From NCBI RefSeq assembly GCF_030412785.1, contig NZ_CP125295.1:682001-746000 (forward strand): a stretch of 64,000 nt of DNA, written 5' to 3'. Under the pieces are notes generated by a model. The model saw only the letters and a program-made list of their open reading frames with translations. It had not been told where the DNA came from and searched no databases. The position numbers were made by a program, and so were the translations under genes. Shown here piece by piece: positions 28,558 to 37,441 of this stretch; position 1 is the first letter of the stretch; the number at the start of each line of letters is the position of its first letter. Origin of the DNA: Paraburkholderia sabiae. Its GTDB lineage: Bacteria > Pseudomonadota > Gammaproteobacteria > Burkholderiales > Burkholderiaceae.

Positions 28558-29493
28558 TTACTCCTTGCCGAACTCCTTCGCCGCGCGGTCGATCGCATCG
28601 GCCGCCGCGCCTGCGTGCGCGACGGGCAGCAGATGGCTCGACGGCGTTTCGACGATCGTCGCGCCGATGCGATGCGCCATCCAGCGCTGGATTTCCGGCG
28701 ACACCGCGCGGTCGCGCGTCGTCACGATGTACCACGACGGCTTGTAGCGCCACGCGGCTTGTGTCGCGCGCTCTTCGAAGGACTTGGCCGCGATCGGCTG
28801 CTGCGCGGCGACGAGCACGCGGGTCAGGTTTTCGGGGACGTCGGCGGCGAAGTCGGCGTGATAGCGCGCCGGGTCGAGCCACAGAAAGCCGCTGCTGTCC
28901 TTCGTCATCGCCGAGCCGGCGGGCATCTGCGGGCCGCGCTTGAGAATATCGACCGACGATTCGCCGATATCCGGCGCGATCGCCGCCACGTAGACGAGGC
29001 CGACGACCTTCGATGCATCCGGTCCCGAGCCCGCCTCCGTAATCACGAAGCCGCCCCACGAATGGCCGACCAGCACAGTCGGGCCGGTCAGTTGCGCGAG
29101 CACGCGTCTGGTGGCCGCGATGTCCTCGGCGGCCGAGGTCAGCGGAATCTGCACCGACGCGACGCGATACCCCTTCTTCTGCAAGCGCGCGATCACGCCG
29201 TTCCAGCTCGATCCGTCGACGAACGCGCCATGTACGAGCACGATGTTCTGCACGGGACCGCTGGGTGGCGTGGAAGCCGCGGTGGGGCGAGGCGCGGGAG
29301 CGGGAGCCGGTGCTGCGGGTGGTGCAGCTGGCGGCGTGGCTTCCGTGGCGGAAGGCGCGGGCGCAGCAGGCTCGGCATCGGGCGCCGCCGATGGCGCGGG
29401 CTGCGCCGCGGGTTGTCCCGTCTGCGCATGGACGCCGGTTGTGGCGACGAACGCGCCAAGGAGAACGGCATAGAGCAGATGTTTCGGCGACAT
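28558..29493 (-). CDS. Secreted alpha/beta hydrolase
   Basis: 311 residues. A signal peptide (cleavage probably after GVHA) is followed by a Pro/Ala-rich linker of about 55 residues, then an alpha/beta hydrolase domain. It shows the oxyanion HG dipeptide in VLVHGAFVDGSSW, the nucleophile elbow GHSWGG and a late catalytic His in ETPSSHLLPVAH. It resembles the salicylate esterase/haloperoxidase-like group of small hydrolases. Substrate unknown. The ATG at 29493 was chosen because it begins the signal peptide. It converges with the MFS gene. Confidence 0.84.
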   Translation of the reverse strand: MSPKHLLYAVLLGAFVATTGVHAQTGQPAAQPAPSAAPDAEPAAPAPSATEATPPAAPPAAPAPAPAPRPTAASTPPSGPVQNIVLVHGAFVDGSSWNGVIARLQKKGYRVASVQIPLTSAAEDIAATRRVLAQLTGPTVLVGHSWGGFVITEAGSGPDASKVVGLVYVAAIAPDIGESSVDILKRGPQMPAGSAMTKDSSGFLWLDPARYHADFAADVPENLTRVLVAAQQPIAAKSFEERATQAAWRYKPSWYIVTTRDRAVSPEIQRWMAHRIGATIVETPSSHLLPVAHAGAAADAIDRAAKEFGKE

Positions 29494-29766
29494 GGCGACT
29501 CCATCGGCTGGACGGGATTCTGGGAACATACCGAACGCAAGCCAGGGTGACAACCGCAATCGCACGGAGTTTTCGGACACGTTGCGCAACGATTTGGCGG
29601 GAGCATGGAAATCCGTGGCGCAAGTTCTGACATGGACCGTCTCGGTGGTTCGGTTGAGCAGGGCGGGCGAGCACTGAGCCGAAGGGTACAATTTATGATT
29701 TTTCCGCACGGGTACGATCGGCCCGGCGCGGATTCGGTTGAGTGCAATGCAGTGGAGTGAGACATC

Positions 29767-31164
29767 TTGAGTGACGGACTTAACGGACAGCAGCATGACG
29801 GCCTGAAGCGTGGGCTGAAGAACCGCCATATCCAGCTGATCGCGCTGGGCGGCGCGATCGGTACGGGGCTTTTTCTGGGATCGGCGGGGGTTTTGAAATC
29901 GGCGGGACCGTCGATGATTCTCGGCTACGCGATCGGCGGATTCATTGCGTTTCTGATCATGCGTCAACTCGGCGAAATGGTTGCGCAGGAACCCGTTGCG
30001 GGTTCGTTCAGCCACTTCGCGTACAAGTACTGGGGCGATTTCCCGGGCTTCCTGTCGGGCTGGAACTACTGGATGCTGTACGTGCTCGTGAGCATGGCCG
30101 AACTGACGGCTGTCGGCACTTATGTGCACTTCTGGTGGCCGGACGTGCCGGCGTGGGTGTCGGCGCTCGTGTGCTTCGTCGTGATCAACGCGATCAACCT
30201 CACGAACGTGAAGGCATACGGCGAGACTGAGTTCTGGTTCGCGATCATCAAGGTCGTGGCCGTGATCGGCATGATCCTGTTCGGCGGCTATCTGCTGCTG
30301 AGCGGCAACGGCGGTCCGCAGGCATCGATCTCGAACCTGTGGAGCCACGGCGGCTTCTTCCCGCACGGCTTCAATGGCCTGTTCATGATGCTCGCGGTGA
30401 TCATGTTCTCGTTCGGCGGGTTGGAACTGATCGGCATCACGGCCGCCGAAGCCGACGATCCGCAGAAGAGCATTCCGAAGGCCGTGAATCAGGTGATCTA
30501 CCGGATTCTGATTTTCTACATCTGCTCGCTGGTCGTGCTGCTGTCGCTGTATCCGTGGAATCAGGTCGCGGAAGGCGGCAGTCCGTTCGTGATGATCTTT
30601 TCGCAGATCGGCGCGGGTTTGACGGCGAATGTTCTTAACGTCGTCGTGCTGACGGCGGCGCTGTCGGTGTACAACAGCGGCGTCTATGCGAATAGCCGCA
30701 TGCTGTACGGTCTCGCGGAGCAGGGCAATGCGCCGCGCGCGCTGCTAAAGGTGGACAAACGCGGCGTGCCGTATATGGCGATCGGGCTGTCGGCGCTCGC
30801 GACGTTCGCTTGCGTGATCATCAATTACCTGATTCCCGCGAAGGCGCTCGACGTGCTGATGGCGCTCGTCGTCGCAGCGCTGGTGCTGAACTGGTCGCTG
30901 ATCAGCCTGACGCATCTGAAGTCGCGTCGCGCGATGCTTGCGCAGGGCGAGACGCTCGTCTTCAAGTCGCTGTGGTTCCCGCTCGGCAACTGGCTCTGCC
31001 TCGCGTTCATGGCGATGGTGCTCGTGATTCTCGCGATGACGCCGGGACTCAATGTGTCGGTGCTGCTGGTGCCTGTGTGGCTCTTCGTGATGTGGATCGG
31101 CTATGTGGTGAAGCGCCGACGCGCGGCGGCGCATCGGCTGGCGGGGGCAACGGGCGGGCGGTGA
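29767..31164 (+). CDS. aroP: Aromatic amino acid permease, AroP/PheP type
   Basis: 465-residue APC-family proton symporter with about 12 membrane helices. The N-terminus LKRGLKNRHIQLIALGGAIG and the segments MRQLGEMVAQEPVAGSFSHF and FGGLELIGITAAEADDP closely follow AroP of E. coli, including the SVYNSGVYANSRMLYGLAEQGNAP stretch. The start is TTG at 29767, with GGAG nine bases upstream and an in-frame stop at 29758; no in-frame ATG is near. It is probably monocistronic and is followed by a strong terminator. AroP and PheP cannot be separated with certainty. Confidence 0.88.
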   Translation: MSDGLNGQQHDGLKRGLKNRHIQLIALGGAIGTGLFLGSAGVLKSAGPSMILGYAIGGFIAFLIMRQLGEMVAQEPVAGSFSHFAYKYWGDFPGFLSGWNYWMLYVLVSMAELTAVGTYVHFWWPDVPAWVSALVCFVVINAINLTNVKAYGETEFWFAIIKVVAVIGMILFGGYLLLSGNGGPQASISNLWSHGGFFPHGFNGLFMMLAVIMFSFGGLELIGITAAEADDPQKSIPKAVNQVIYRILIFYICSLVVLLSLYPWNQVAEGGSPFVMIFSQIGAGLTANVLNVVVLTAALSVYNSGVYANSRMLYGLAEQGNAPRALLKVDKRGVPYMAIGLSALATFACVIINYLIPAKALDVLMALVVAALVLNWSLISLTHLKSRRAMLAQGETLVFKSLWFPLGNWLCLAFMAMVLVILAMTPGLNVSVLLVPVWLFVMWIGYVVKRRRAAAHRLAGATGGR

Positions 31165-31194
31165 ATTTTCGCTGAGCCGCATGACACATGATGC

Positions 31195-31234
31195 AAAAAA
31201 GCCGGATTCGCCGTGAGGCGATCCGGCTTTTGTC
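31195..31234 (+). terminator. Terminator after aroP
   Basis: Hairpin AAAGCCGGAT/ATCCGGCTTT extended by CGCC/GGCG with a one-base bulge, ending in TTTTG and further T runs. The left A run could also serve transcripts from the right. Confidence 0.85.
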
Positions 31235-31330
31235 TTTTTGGTTTTTTTTGGGTTTCGAAGGCGGCCAGAAAACACAAAACCCGCGGCATCCGATGGATGA
31301 ACGCGGGTTCAGTGAGATGAAGCTGAATTC

Positions 31331-31415
31331 TGGTGCCCAGGGCCGGACTCGAACCGGCACGCCTTGCGGCGGGGGATTTTGAGTCCCCTGCGTCTACCTG
31401 TTTCACCACCTGGGC
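31331..31415 (-). tRNA. tRNA-Leu (anticodon CAA)
   Basis: 85-nt class-II tRNA with an encoded CCA. The acceptor stem GCCCAGG pairs with CCTGGGC; the anticodon stem GGGGA/TCCCC encloses loop CTCAAAA, giving anticodon CAA (reads UUG). A variable arm and GGTTCGAGTCC of the T arm are visible. It lies between aroP and hemN. Confidence 0.95.
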
Positions 31416-31508
31416 ATTTCTTGCGACTGCACCGGCGCTTTGACGTCGGGCTGCCGGGCGAAGACGCAGATTATGGCCGAAAACCCGCTCGCGGGCAAGC
31501 CGACGCCG

Positions 31509-32912
31509 TTACACCGTTCGGGAAAACCGCTGCATCGACTGTTGGCCCAGATAACGGTCGAACACCATCGCGATGTTGCGCACGAGCATCCGCCCAGCCA
31601 CCTGCACATCGAGCCGTCCCGCGCCGATCTTCACGAGCCCGTCGTCCTCGAAGGCGCGCAGCCGTTCCAGTTCGGGCGCGAACGTGTCCTGAAAGCGGAT
31701 GCCGTACGCGGCCTCGAATTCGTCGAAACGCAATTCCAGGTTGCACATCAGCTGGGTGATGATGTCGCGCCGCAGCCGGTCGTCGGCGGATAGACGCACG
31801 CCGCGTGTGATCGCCAGCTCGCCTGTGTCGATGGCCGCTGCGTAGCCCGTCAGGTCTTTCGCGTTCTGCGCGTACACATCGCCGACCTTGCCGATCGACG
31901 ATGCCCCGAAGCCGATCAGATCGCACTCGGCACGCGTGCTGTAGCCCTGGAAGTTGCGATGCAGTGTGCGCTGCGCCTGCGCACGCGCGAGTTCGTCGGT
32001 GGGCAGCGCGAAATGGTCCATGCCGATATACACATAGCCCGCGTCCGTCAGTCGCTCGACGACGCGTTGCAAAATCGCGAGCCGCTCAGCGGGCGAGGGC
32101 AGCGTCGACGGATCCATCTGCCGCTGCATCTTGAAAAGTTGCGGCATGTGCGCGTAGCCGAAGACGGAGAGCCTGTCGGGCGCGAGTTCGAGCATCGTAT
32201 CGAGCGTCCTGCTGAAGCTGCTCACCGTCTGATACGGCAGGCCGTAGATGAGATCGACGCCTATCGAATGAAAACCCGTCGCGCGCGCGGCGCGGATTAC
32301 GCTCGCCGTCATTTCGAGCGGCTGGATGCGATTGATCGCGCGCTGCACGACGGGATCGAAGTCCTGCACACCGAGGCTCAAACGATTGAAGCCGAGATTG
32401 CGCAAATGCACGATGGTTTTCGGCGGCGCCTCGCGCGGATCGACTTCGATCGAGAACTCGCCTTCGGCGTCGCTGCGCAGCAGGAAGTGCTCGCGCGTGG
32501 TGGCCATCAGTTCCGACATTTCGTCGTGCGACAGAAAAGTCGGTGTGCCGCCGCCCCAATGCAACTGCGTCACAGGCCGGGACGTATCGAAGAGTTCGGC
32601 CTGCAGCGCGATTTCGCGCTTGAGCCGCGCGAGATACGGCGCCGAGCGCGCGCGGTTCTTCGTCACCACCTTGTTGCAGCCGCAATAGAAGCAGACGGTG
32701 TCGCAAAACGGAATGTGGAAGTACAGCGAGAGACCGGTTTCCGATGCGCCTTTGTCGGCGGCGGCGCGGCGGTAGTCGTCGGGCGAGAAGTCGTCGCGGA
32801 ACTGGAGGGCCGTCGGGTACGACGTGTAGCGTGGTCCGTTCGCGCTGTACTTCGCGAGCAGGTCGGGACGGAACAGCGAATCCGCCGAAGGGAAAGAAGG
32901 CGCGGTGTTCAT
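31509..32912 (-). CDS. hemN: Oxygen-independent coproporphyrinogen III oxidase
   Basis: 467-residue radical SAM enzyme that decarboxylates coproporphyrinogen III to protoporphyrinogen IX without O2. The cluster motif is in FHIPFCDTVCFYCGCNKVV. Also seen are YTSYPTALQF near the N-terminus (HemN-specific), HWGGGTPTFLS, and the GFGASSIGKVGDVYAQN region that separates true HemN from the HemW chaperone. It lies divergent from a small cysteine-cluster protein gene, with an FNR-type box in between. Confidence 0.95.
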   Translation of the reverse strand: MNTAPSFPSADSLFRPDLLAKYSANGPRYTSYPTALQFRDDFSPDDYRRAAADKGASETGLSLYFHIPFCDTVCFYCGCNKVVTKNRARSAPYLARLKREIALQAELFDTSRPVTQLHWGGGTPTFLSHDEMSELMATTREHFLLRSDAEGEFSIEVDPREAPPKTIVHLRNLGFNRLSLGVQDFDPVVQRAINRIQPLEMTASVIRAARATGFHSIGVDLIYGLPYQTVSSFSRTLDTMLELAPDRLSVFGYAHMPQLFKMQRQMDPSTLPSPAERLAILQRVVERLTDAGYVYIGMDHFALPTDELARAQAQRTLHRNFQGYSTRAECDLIGFGASSIGKVGDVYAQNAKDLTGYAAAIDTGELAITRGVRLSADDRLRRDIITQLMCNLELRFDEFEAAYGIRFQDTFAPELERLRAFEDDGLVKIGAGRLDVQVAGRMLVRNIAMVFDRYLGQQSMQRFSRTV

Positions 32913-33066
32913 CGAATCGGTCTCCAGACGCGCGCCTGATTTCGTCGGGCCAGATGATCTGGACAGGCGACGTGCGAGCGTGGGTTGAGCTCGAACGAGT
33001 GTAAGGGCGTGCGTCTATGAGACATTGAGTAAAAAGGTCGCAACGCGTCAGATGGCACAATGTCGG

Positions 33067-33080
33067 TTGATCGGCGTCAA
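33067..33080. promoter_or_regulatory. FNR/Anr-type box between hemN and the cysteine-cluster gene
   Basis: TTGAT-CGGC-GTCAA matches the FNR half-site pair TTGAT-N4-ATCAA with a single mismatch. It is about 155 bp upstream of hemN, a classic anaerobic target, and 54 bp upstream of the GTG of the divergent gene. A weak minus-strand -10 (TTTACT, 33028-33033) would put the box near -52. Confidence 0.5.
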
Positions 33081-33133
33081 GGTTTTGCGGATTTGAGCGC
33101 CGTTTCGTGTACTCGTGTATCAGGAAGTCTGTC

Positions 33134-33430
33134 GTGTCTCTCCCTTTGTCTCACACGCCGTCCGCTGCGCCGGATCACGCGTGCCGCCCGAATTGCGGCG
33201 CGTGCTGCATCGCGCCGTCGATTTCGAGCCCGATTCCCGGCATGCCGCACGGCAAGCCCGCGGGCGTACGCTGCGTGCAGCTCGGCGACGATCTGCGCTG
33301 CGCGATCTTCGGCAAGCCGGAACGTCCGGCGTGCTGTTCGGGTCTACAGCCACAGCCGGATATGTGCGGCAGTTCGCGCGACGAAGCGCTCGTCTGGCTC
33401 ACGCGTCTGGAAGCCGATACGCGCCCGTGA
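33134..33430 (+). CDS. YkgJ-family cysteine cluster protein
   Basis: 98 residues with the CxxCxxCC cluster at CRPNCGACC, followed by CVQL, CAIF and CCSGLQP and then [10 protein letters not shown]. The pattern is that of the zinc/iron-chelating UPF0153 (YkgJ) family, whose role is not known. The GTG at 33134 was chosen because it has AGGAAG upstream and begins the conserved part (SLPLSHTPS); a GTG at 33107 is the alternative. It is followed closely by a lipoprotein gene. Confidence 0.8.
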   Translation: MSLPLSHTPSAAPDHACRPNCGACCIAPSISSPIPGMPHGKPAGVRCVQLGDDLRCAIFGKPERPACCSGLQPQPDMCGSSRDEALVWLTRLEADTRP

Positions 33431-33516
33431 CCGGCGGCGTCGCGGCACGAAAGACGGAACACAATTCATCGAAAGCAATACCGGCGCGGCGCTCGCCCTG
33501 CCACAGGAGAATCTGC

Positions 33517-34110
33517 ATGACGCAATCCGCTGCGCCCGCACGGCGCCGCTTTCTGGTTTCCGCGCTGTCCGTCTGCGTGGCCGCAGGCATCACGGCGCCG
33601 CTTGTCGCATGCGCAACGTCGACGTTCCCGTTTATTCCGGATCACTACACGTTTTCGCAGAAGCAGGTTCAGGACGCCGTACAGCGCAAGTTTCCGTATC
33701 AGCGCACGGTGTCGCAGGTGTTCGATGTCGCGCTGAGCAATCCCGTTGTCGGCTTGCTGCCCGATACGAACCGCGTCTCGGTGCGGCTCGATGCGCGGCT
33801 CGCGAGTCCGTTCCTGCAGCAGCCGGTGAACGGCGTGTTCACACTGTCGAGCCAGCTCGAATACGATCCACAAAGCCGTTCCGTCGTGCTGCGCCAGCCG
33901 AATGTCGACAACGTGAGCGTCGACGGCAACGCGCAGGCCTATACGCAGCAGATCAACGCGGCCGCGGCAGTGCTCGCCACCCAGCTGCTGACCAACTATC
34001 CCGTCTACACATTCAAGCCCGAGCAGCTGCAATTTGCCGGAGTGAATTACGAACCCGGTACAATCACGGTCCTTACAAACGGCATACGCGTGCAGATCGT
34101 CGAAAAGTGA
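33517..34110 (+). CDS. DUF1439-type lipoprotein
   Basis: 197 residues. The N-terminus ARRRFLVSALSV resembles a twin-arginine-like signal and ends in a lipobox LVAC, so the protein is probably a lipid-anchored periplasmic protein. The mature part (YTFSQKQVQDAVQRKFPYQ, ...LSNPVVGLLPDTNRVSV) matches what I know of the DUF1439/YceB group, thought to be lipid-binding outer-membrane lipoproteins. CAGGAG precedes the ATG at 33517. It lies upstream of uppP by 79 bp. Confidence 0.78.
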   Translation: MTQSAAPARRRFLVSALSVCVAAGITAPLVACATSTFPFIPDHYTFSQKQVQDAVQRKFPYQRTVSQVFDVALSNPVVGLLPDTNRVSVRLDARLASPFLQQPVNGVFTLSSQLEYDPQSRSVVLRQPNVDNVSVDGNAQAYTQQINAAAAVLATQLLTNYPVYTFKPEQLQFAGVNYEPGTITVLTNGIRVQIVEK

Positions 34111-34189
34111 CACACGCGCGGCCGGGCGGCCGCGCCGACCTTGCTGACGCAGCCGTTTTGCCTACCAACTCCAAGCGAAAAGGCCACGG

Positions 34190-35026
34190 ATGGACTGGAT
34201 CATCACGTTGAAGGCGCTCATTCTCGGCGTCGTGGAAGGCTTGACCGAATTTTTGCCGGTGTCGAGCACGGGTCACCTGATCGTGGCCGGCAGTTTGCTG
34301 AACTTCGATGTCCCGCAGGAAAAAACTTTCGATGTCGTGATCCAGCTCGGCGCGATTCTCGCCGTGTGCTGGGAATTCCGGCAGCGCATCATCGACGTCG
34401 TGTCGGGACTCGCGACGCGCACCGAAGCGCGGCGCTTCACGCTCAACGTGATCATCGCGACCATTCCGGCGATCGTGCTCGGGCTGCTGTTCGAAAAAGC
34501 GATCAAGGCGGTGCTGTTTTCGCCCGTGCCTGTCGCGTTCGCGCTGGTGGTCGGCGGCGTGCTGATCCTCTGGGTCGAGGCGCGGCAGCGCAACCGGCCG
34601 GACGTTCGGGCGCGCGTCCATTCGGTCGACGACATGACGCCGCTCGACGCGCTCAAGGTCGGTCTCGCGCAATGCTTCGCGCTGATTCCGGGCATGTCGC
34701 GCTCCGGTTCGACGATCATCGGCGGCATGCTGTTCGGGCTCGACCGGCGCGTGGCGACCGAGTTCTCGTTCTTCCTCGCAATCCCCATCATCTTCGGCGC
34801 GACGGTGTACGAGCTGCACAAGGGCTGGCACGAACTGTCGACGGATGCGCTCGGGCTTTTCTCGATCGGTTTTCTGGCCGCGTTCGTCAGCGCGTTCGCT
34901 TGCGTGCGCTGGCTGCTGCGCTACATCGCCGCGCACGATTTCAGCGCGTTTGCGTGGTATCGGATCGGCTTCGGTCTGCTGATCCTGCTGATCGGCTATA
35001 GCGGCGGTTTGAGCTGGGCGGATTGA
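34190..35026 (+). CDS. uppP: Undecaprenyl-diphosphatase
   Basis: 278-residue integral-membrane phosphatase that recycles undecaprenyl pyrophosphate for peptidoglycan synthesis and can give bacitracin resistance when raised. The two signature regions are [18 protein letters not shown] near the N-terminus and [12 protein letters not shown] in the middle. About eight membrane segments are seen. The gene ends before a bidirectional terminator. Confidence 0.96.
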   Translation: MDWIITLKALILGVVEGLTEFLPVSSTGHLIVAGSLLNFDVPQEKTFDVVIQLGAILAVCWEFRQRIIDVVSGLATRTEARRFTLNVIIATIPAIVLGLLFEKAIKAVLFSPVPVAFALVVGGVLILWVEARQRNRPDVRARVHSVDDMTPLDALKVGLAQCFALIPGMSRSGSTIIGGMLFGLDRRVATEFSFFLAIPIIFGATVYELHKGWHELSTDALGLFSIGFLAAFVSAFACVRWLLRYIAAHDFSAFAWYRIGFGLLILLIGYSGGLSWAD

Positions 35027-35049
35027 CGTCTTTTGAAACGCCGAATATG

Positions 35050-35086
35050 AAAAAGGCCTGCGGTGTGCAAACCGCAGGCCTTTTTT
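35050..35086. terminator. Bidirectional terminator between uppP and trmB
   Basis: Stem AAGGCCTGCGGT/ACCGCAGGCCTT, with A and T runs on both sides, between two convergent genes. Confidence 0.9.
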
Positions 35087-35109
35087 GTTGCCGATTAAGC
35101 CAGTGTGCT

Positions 35110-35889
35110 TCAGCTATTCGGACGACGCTTGTAGATCAGATCCCACACGCTGTGCCCAAGGCGCAGGCCGCGCTTCTCGAACTTCGTCACAGGGCGATAG
35201 TCGGGACGCGGCGCGTAATCCTTGGCGGTGTTTTCGAGTGCGGGTTCCGCGCCCAGCACTTCGAGCATCTGTTCTGCGTAGTTCTGCCAGTCGGTCGCGC
35301 AATGGATGTACGCGCCCGGCTTCAGCCGCGACACCAGCAGCGCGACGAACTTCGGCTGGATCAGGCGGCGCTTGTGATGGCGCGCCTTGTGCCACGGATC
35401 GGGAAAGAAGATATGCACGCCGTCCAGACTCTCGGGCGCGATCATGTTTTCGAGTACTTCGACGGCGTCGTGCTGGATGATGCGGATGTTCGACAGATTG
35501 TGCTCGCCCATCAGCTTGAGCAGCGCGCCGACGCCCGGCTCGTGCACTTCGACGCCGAGAAAGTCGTCGTTCGAGCGATGCGTCGCGATTTCCGCCGTCG
35601 TCGCGCCCATGCCGAAGCCGATTTCCAGAATGCGCGGCGCACGGCGGCCGAAAACGGCTTCCCAGTCAGGCTGCTCAGGCGAATAGGGCACGACGTAGCG
35701 CGGGCCGAGTTCGTCCATCGCGCGGCGCTGGCCCGTCGACACTCGGCCGGCGCGCGTCACAAAGCTGCGGATGCGGCGCAGATGCAGCGGGTTGTCCGAC
35801 GCAGCGGCGTCAGCGATTTCCGGCAGTTCGTCGTCCGTGAGTTGGGAGGGATCGCGCGGCAGACCGGCTTCGTTCGGATCGTGAATCAT
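35110..35889 (-). CDS. trmB: tRNA (guanine-N7-)-methyltransferase
   Basis: 259-residue SAM-dependent enzyme that methylates G46 of tRNA. The SAM loop [14 protein letters not shown], the [15 protein letters not shown] segment and [16 protein letters not shown] are diagnostic. An N-terminal extension of about 40 acidic residues precedes [17 protein letters not shown], as in Burkholderia homologues. The start is set at MIHDPNEAG (35889) by this resemblance; an in-frame start at 35922 is possible. Confidence 0.93.
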   Translation of the reverse strand: MIHDPNEAGLPRDPSQLTDDELPEIADAAASDNPLHLRRIRSFVTRAGRVSTGQRRAMDELGPRYVVPYSPEQPDWEAVFGRRAPRILEIGFGMGATTAEIATHRSNDDFLGVEVHEPGVGALLKLMGEHNLSNIRIIQHDAVEVLENMIAPESLDGVHIFFPDPWHKARHHKRRLIQPKFVALLVSRLKPGAYIHCATDWQNYAEQMLEVLGAEPALENTAKDYAPRPDYRPVTKFEKRGLRLGHSVWDLIYKRRPNS

Positions 35890-35990
35890 CGTGATGAAGG
35901 CAAGATTGGCGGCGGAAATCACTGAAACTGACTGGGCGTGAGGCGCGTCTTTCCGTGCTCGACAGGAGGTCGCTATAAAAGCACGCTATA

Positions 35991-36016
35991 AAAAAGCCGC
36001 CTTCAGGGAGGCGGCT
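35991..36016 (-). terminator. Terminator after tRNA-Gly
   Basis: Minus-strand hairpin AGCCGCC/GGCGGCT followed by TTTTTTATAGC, 64 bp downstream of the tRNA. Confidence 0.8.
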
Positions 36017-36079
36017 CTCACGCTGGATTTCCGCCTGCTCTCCCTATGCGCGCGTTGCGGCAGAGGGAGCGGCTGAAAG

Positions 36080-36153
36080 TGGAGCGGGCGATGGGAATCG
36101 AACCCACGGCTCTAGCTTGGGAAGCTAGGGTATTACCATTATACGACGCCCGC
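36080..36153 (-). tRNA. tRNA-Gly (anticodon CCC)
   Basis: 74 nt with an encoded CCA. The acceptor stem is GCGGGCG/CGCCCGC, and the anticodon stem CTAGC/GCTAG encloses loop TTCCCAA, giving anticodon CCC (reads GGG). The T arm has GGTTCGATTCC. Confidence 0.95.
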
Positions 36154-36251
36154 AGAGCGCGCTATTTTACGCGGATTCGCCGGCTTTGGGCAAATCGCCG
36201 GATGCGCGCGGCACCCGGCATCGAGTGGAATCAAGCGGAATCAGGCGCGTA

Positions 36252-36815
36252 TCAGATGCCGAACAGCGTCAGCGACACGGCTGCGCGCGTCACGACCATC
36301 AGCAGCACCTGGACGATCACGAACAGCAGGATCGGCGACAGATCGATGCCGCCAAAGCGCGGCATGATCTTGCGCAGCGGATCGAGAAACGGCGCCGTCA
36401 GCTGATACAAAATCGGCATGGCGGGCGAACGCGGATTGAGCCACGACAGCAGCGCCATCAGGATCGTCAGCCAGATCAGCAGGTTCAGCGCCCACTTGAC
36501 GACCGTCAGCAGCGCGACGATCAGCAGCGACGGCATCAGCCCGAGCGGATCGACGCCGACGATCGCGACCATCAGCACGACATAGACGATCGACGTGATC
36601 AGCGCGGCGACGAGGCTCGCCCAGTCGATGCTGCGCGTACTCGGAATGATCTTGCGCAGCGGCAGCACGAGCCAGTTGGTCGCCTGCATCACGGCACTCG
36701 ACACCGGGTTGTACGGCTGCATGCGGATGAACTGGAGCCAGGCGCGCAGCAGCAGCGCCGCGCCGAACAGCGTGAAGACGGTATTGAGCAGAAAACGGGC
36801 GATATCGCCGAACAT
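36252..36815 (-). CDS. YggT family membrane protein
   Basis: 187 residues with two copies of the YGGT unit. Each has a hydrophobic helix followed by a proline-rich turn (FIRMQPYNPVSSAVMQATNWLVLPLRKIIPS and LSWLNPRSPAMPILYQLTAPFLDPLRKIMP). The family is an inner-membrane protein of uncertain role, linked with osmotic tolerance and cell division in some bacteria. It is followed downstream by tRNA-Gly on the same strand and preceded by the EthD-like gene. Confidence 0.88.
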   Translation of the reverse strand: MFGDIARFLLNTVFTLFGAALLLRAWLQFIRMQPYNPVSSAVMQATNWLVLPLRKIIPSTRSIDWASLVAALITSIVYVVLMVAIVGVDPLGLMPSLLIVALLTVVKWALNLLIWLTILMALLSWLNPRSPAMPILYQLTAPFLDPLRKIMPRFGGIDLSPILLFVIVQVLLMVVTRAAVSLTLFGI

Positions 36816-36949
36816 CGTGGATCCTTTCCTTCAGAAAACGTCCCGGCAGGCGGGACGCGTGGCGCCGGCGGGCCGGCGGACGGCTGACAACATCGAACGC
36901 ACGACGAACGGCAAGGAACTCGCCAGAACGCGCGCGCGGATCGCCGGGG

Positions 36950-37270
36950 TTAGACGGCGACCTTGATTTCGCTGATCAGGATTTTGCCGTTGCCGCCGTC
37001 CGTGTAGTTGGGAATGTCGGCGAGCAATGTGTCGCTGGCGGGTTTGAAGACTTCGTAAAACGCCTCGACGGTGTCGAACAGAAAGTGCCCCGCGGCGACG
37101 AACGGCGGCGGCGAGCCCGGCGGGCCGGCGTTGATGCCGATGTCGACCGACCAGCCCTTCAGCGCTGCGCCGAACAGTTTCGCGGCGAGCGGCATGTGCG
37201 TGCCGCAGTAATAGTCGACGTCGAAACGTCCGCCTTCTCGATACGGATAGAGGATGCTGACCTTGATCAT
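36950..37270 (-). CDS. EthD-domain protein
   Basis: 106-residue small alpha/beta-barrel-like protein: MIKVSILYPYREGGRFDVDYYCGTHMPL is the typical EthD start, with YTDGGNGKILISEIKV at the C-terminus. EthD proteins are ferredoxin-like dimers; the first was needed for ETBE oxidation, but most have no known reaction. The ATG at 37270 opens the conserved part. It lies between the YggT gene and the DUF2520 gene, all on the minus strand. Confidence 0.84.
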   Translation of the reverse strand: MIKVSILYPYREGGRFDVDYYCGTHMPLAAKLFGAALKGWSVDIGINAGPPGSPPPFVAAGHFLFDTVEAFYEVFKPASDTLLADIPNYTDGGNGKILISEIKVAV

Positions 37271-37441
37271 TGTGCGTTCTCGTCGGTTGGTCACGAAGCG
37301 CAGGGCGGGCGTCGTGCGCCTGCTGCGTGTCGTTGCCCGCGTGGTGGCCGGCCTTGTCGATGGGACCGTCCGTGCCGCCGATCCCGTCGCGGGCGGTAGT
37401 CATGATGGCCCCGTTCATGCCGGACGTCACATTATCACGGC

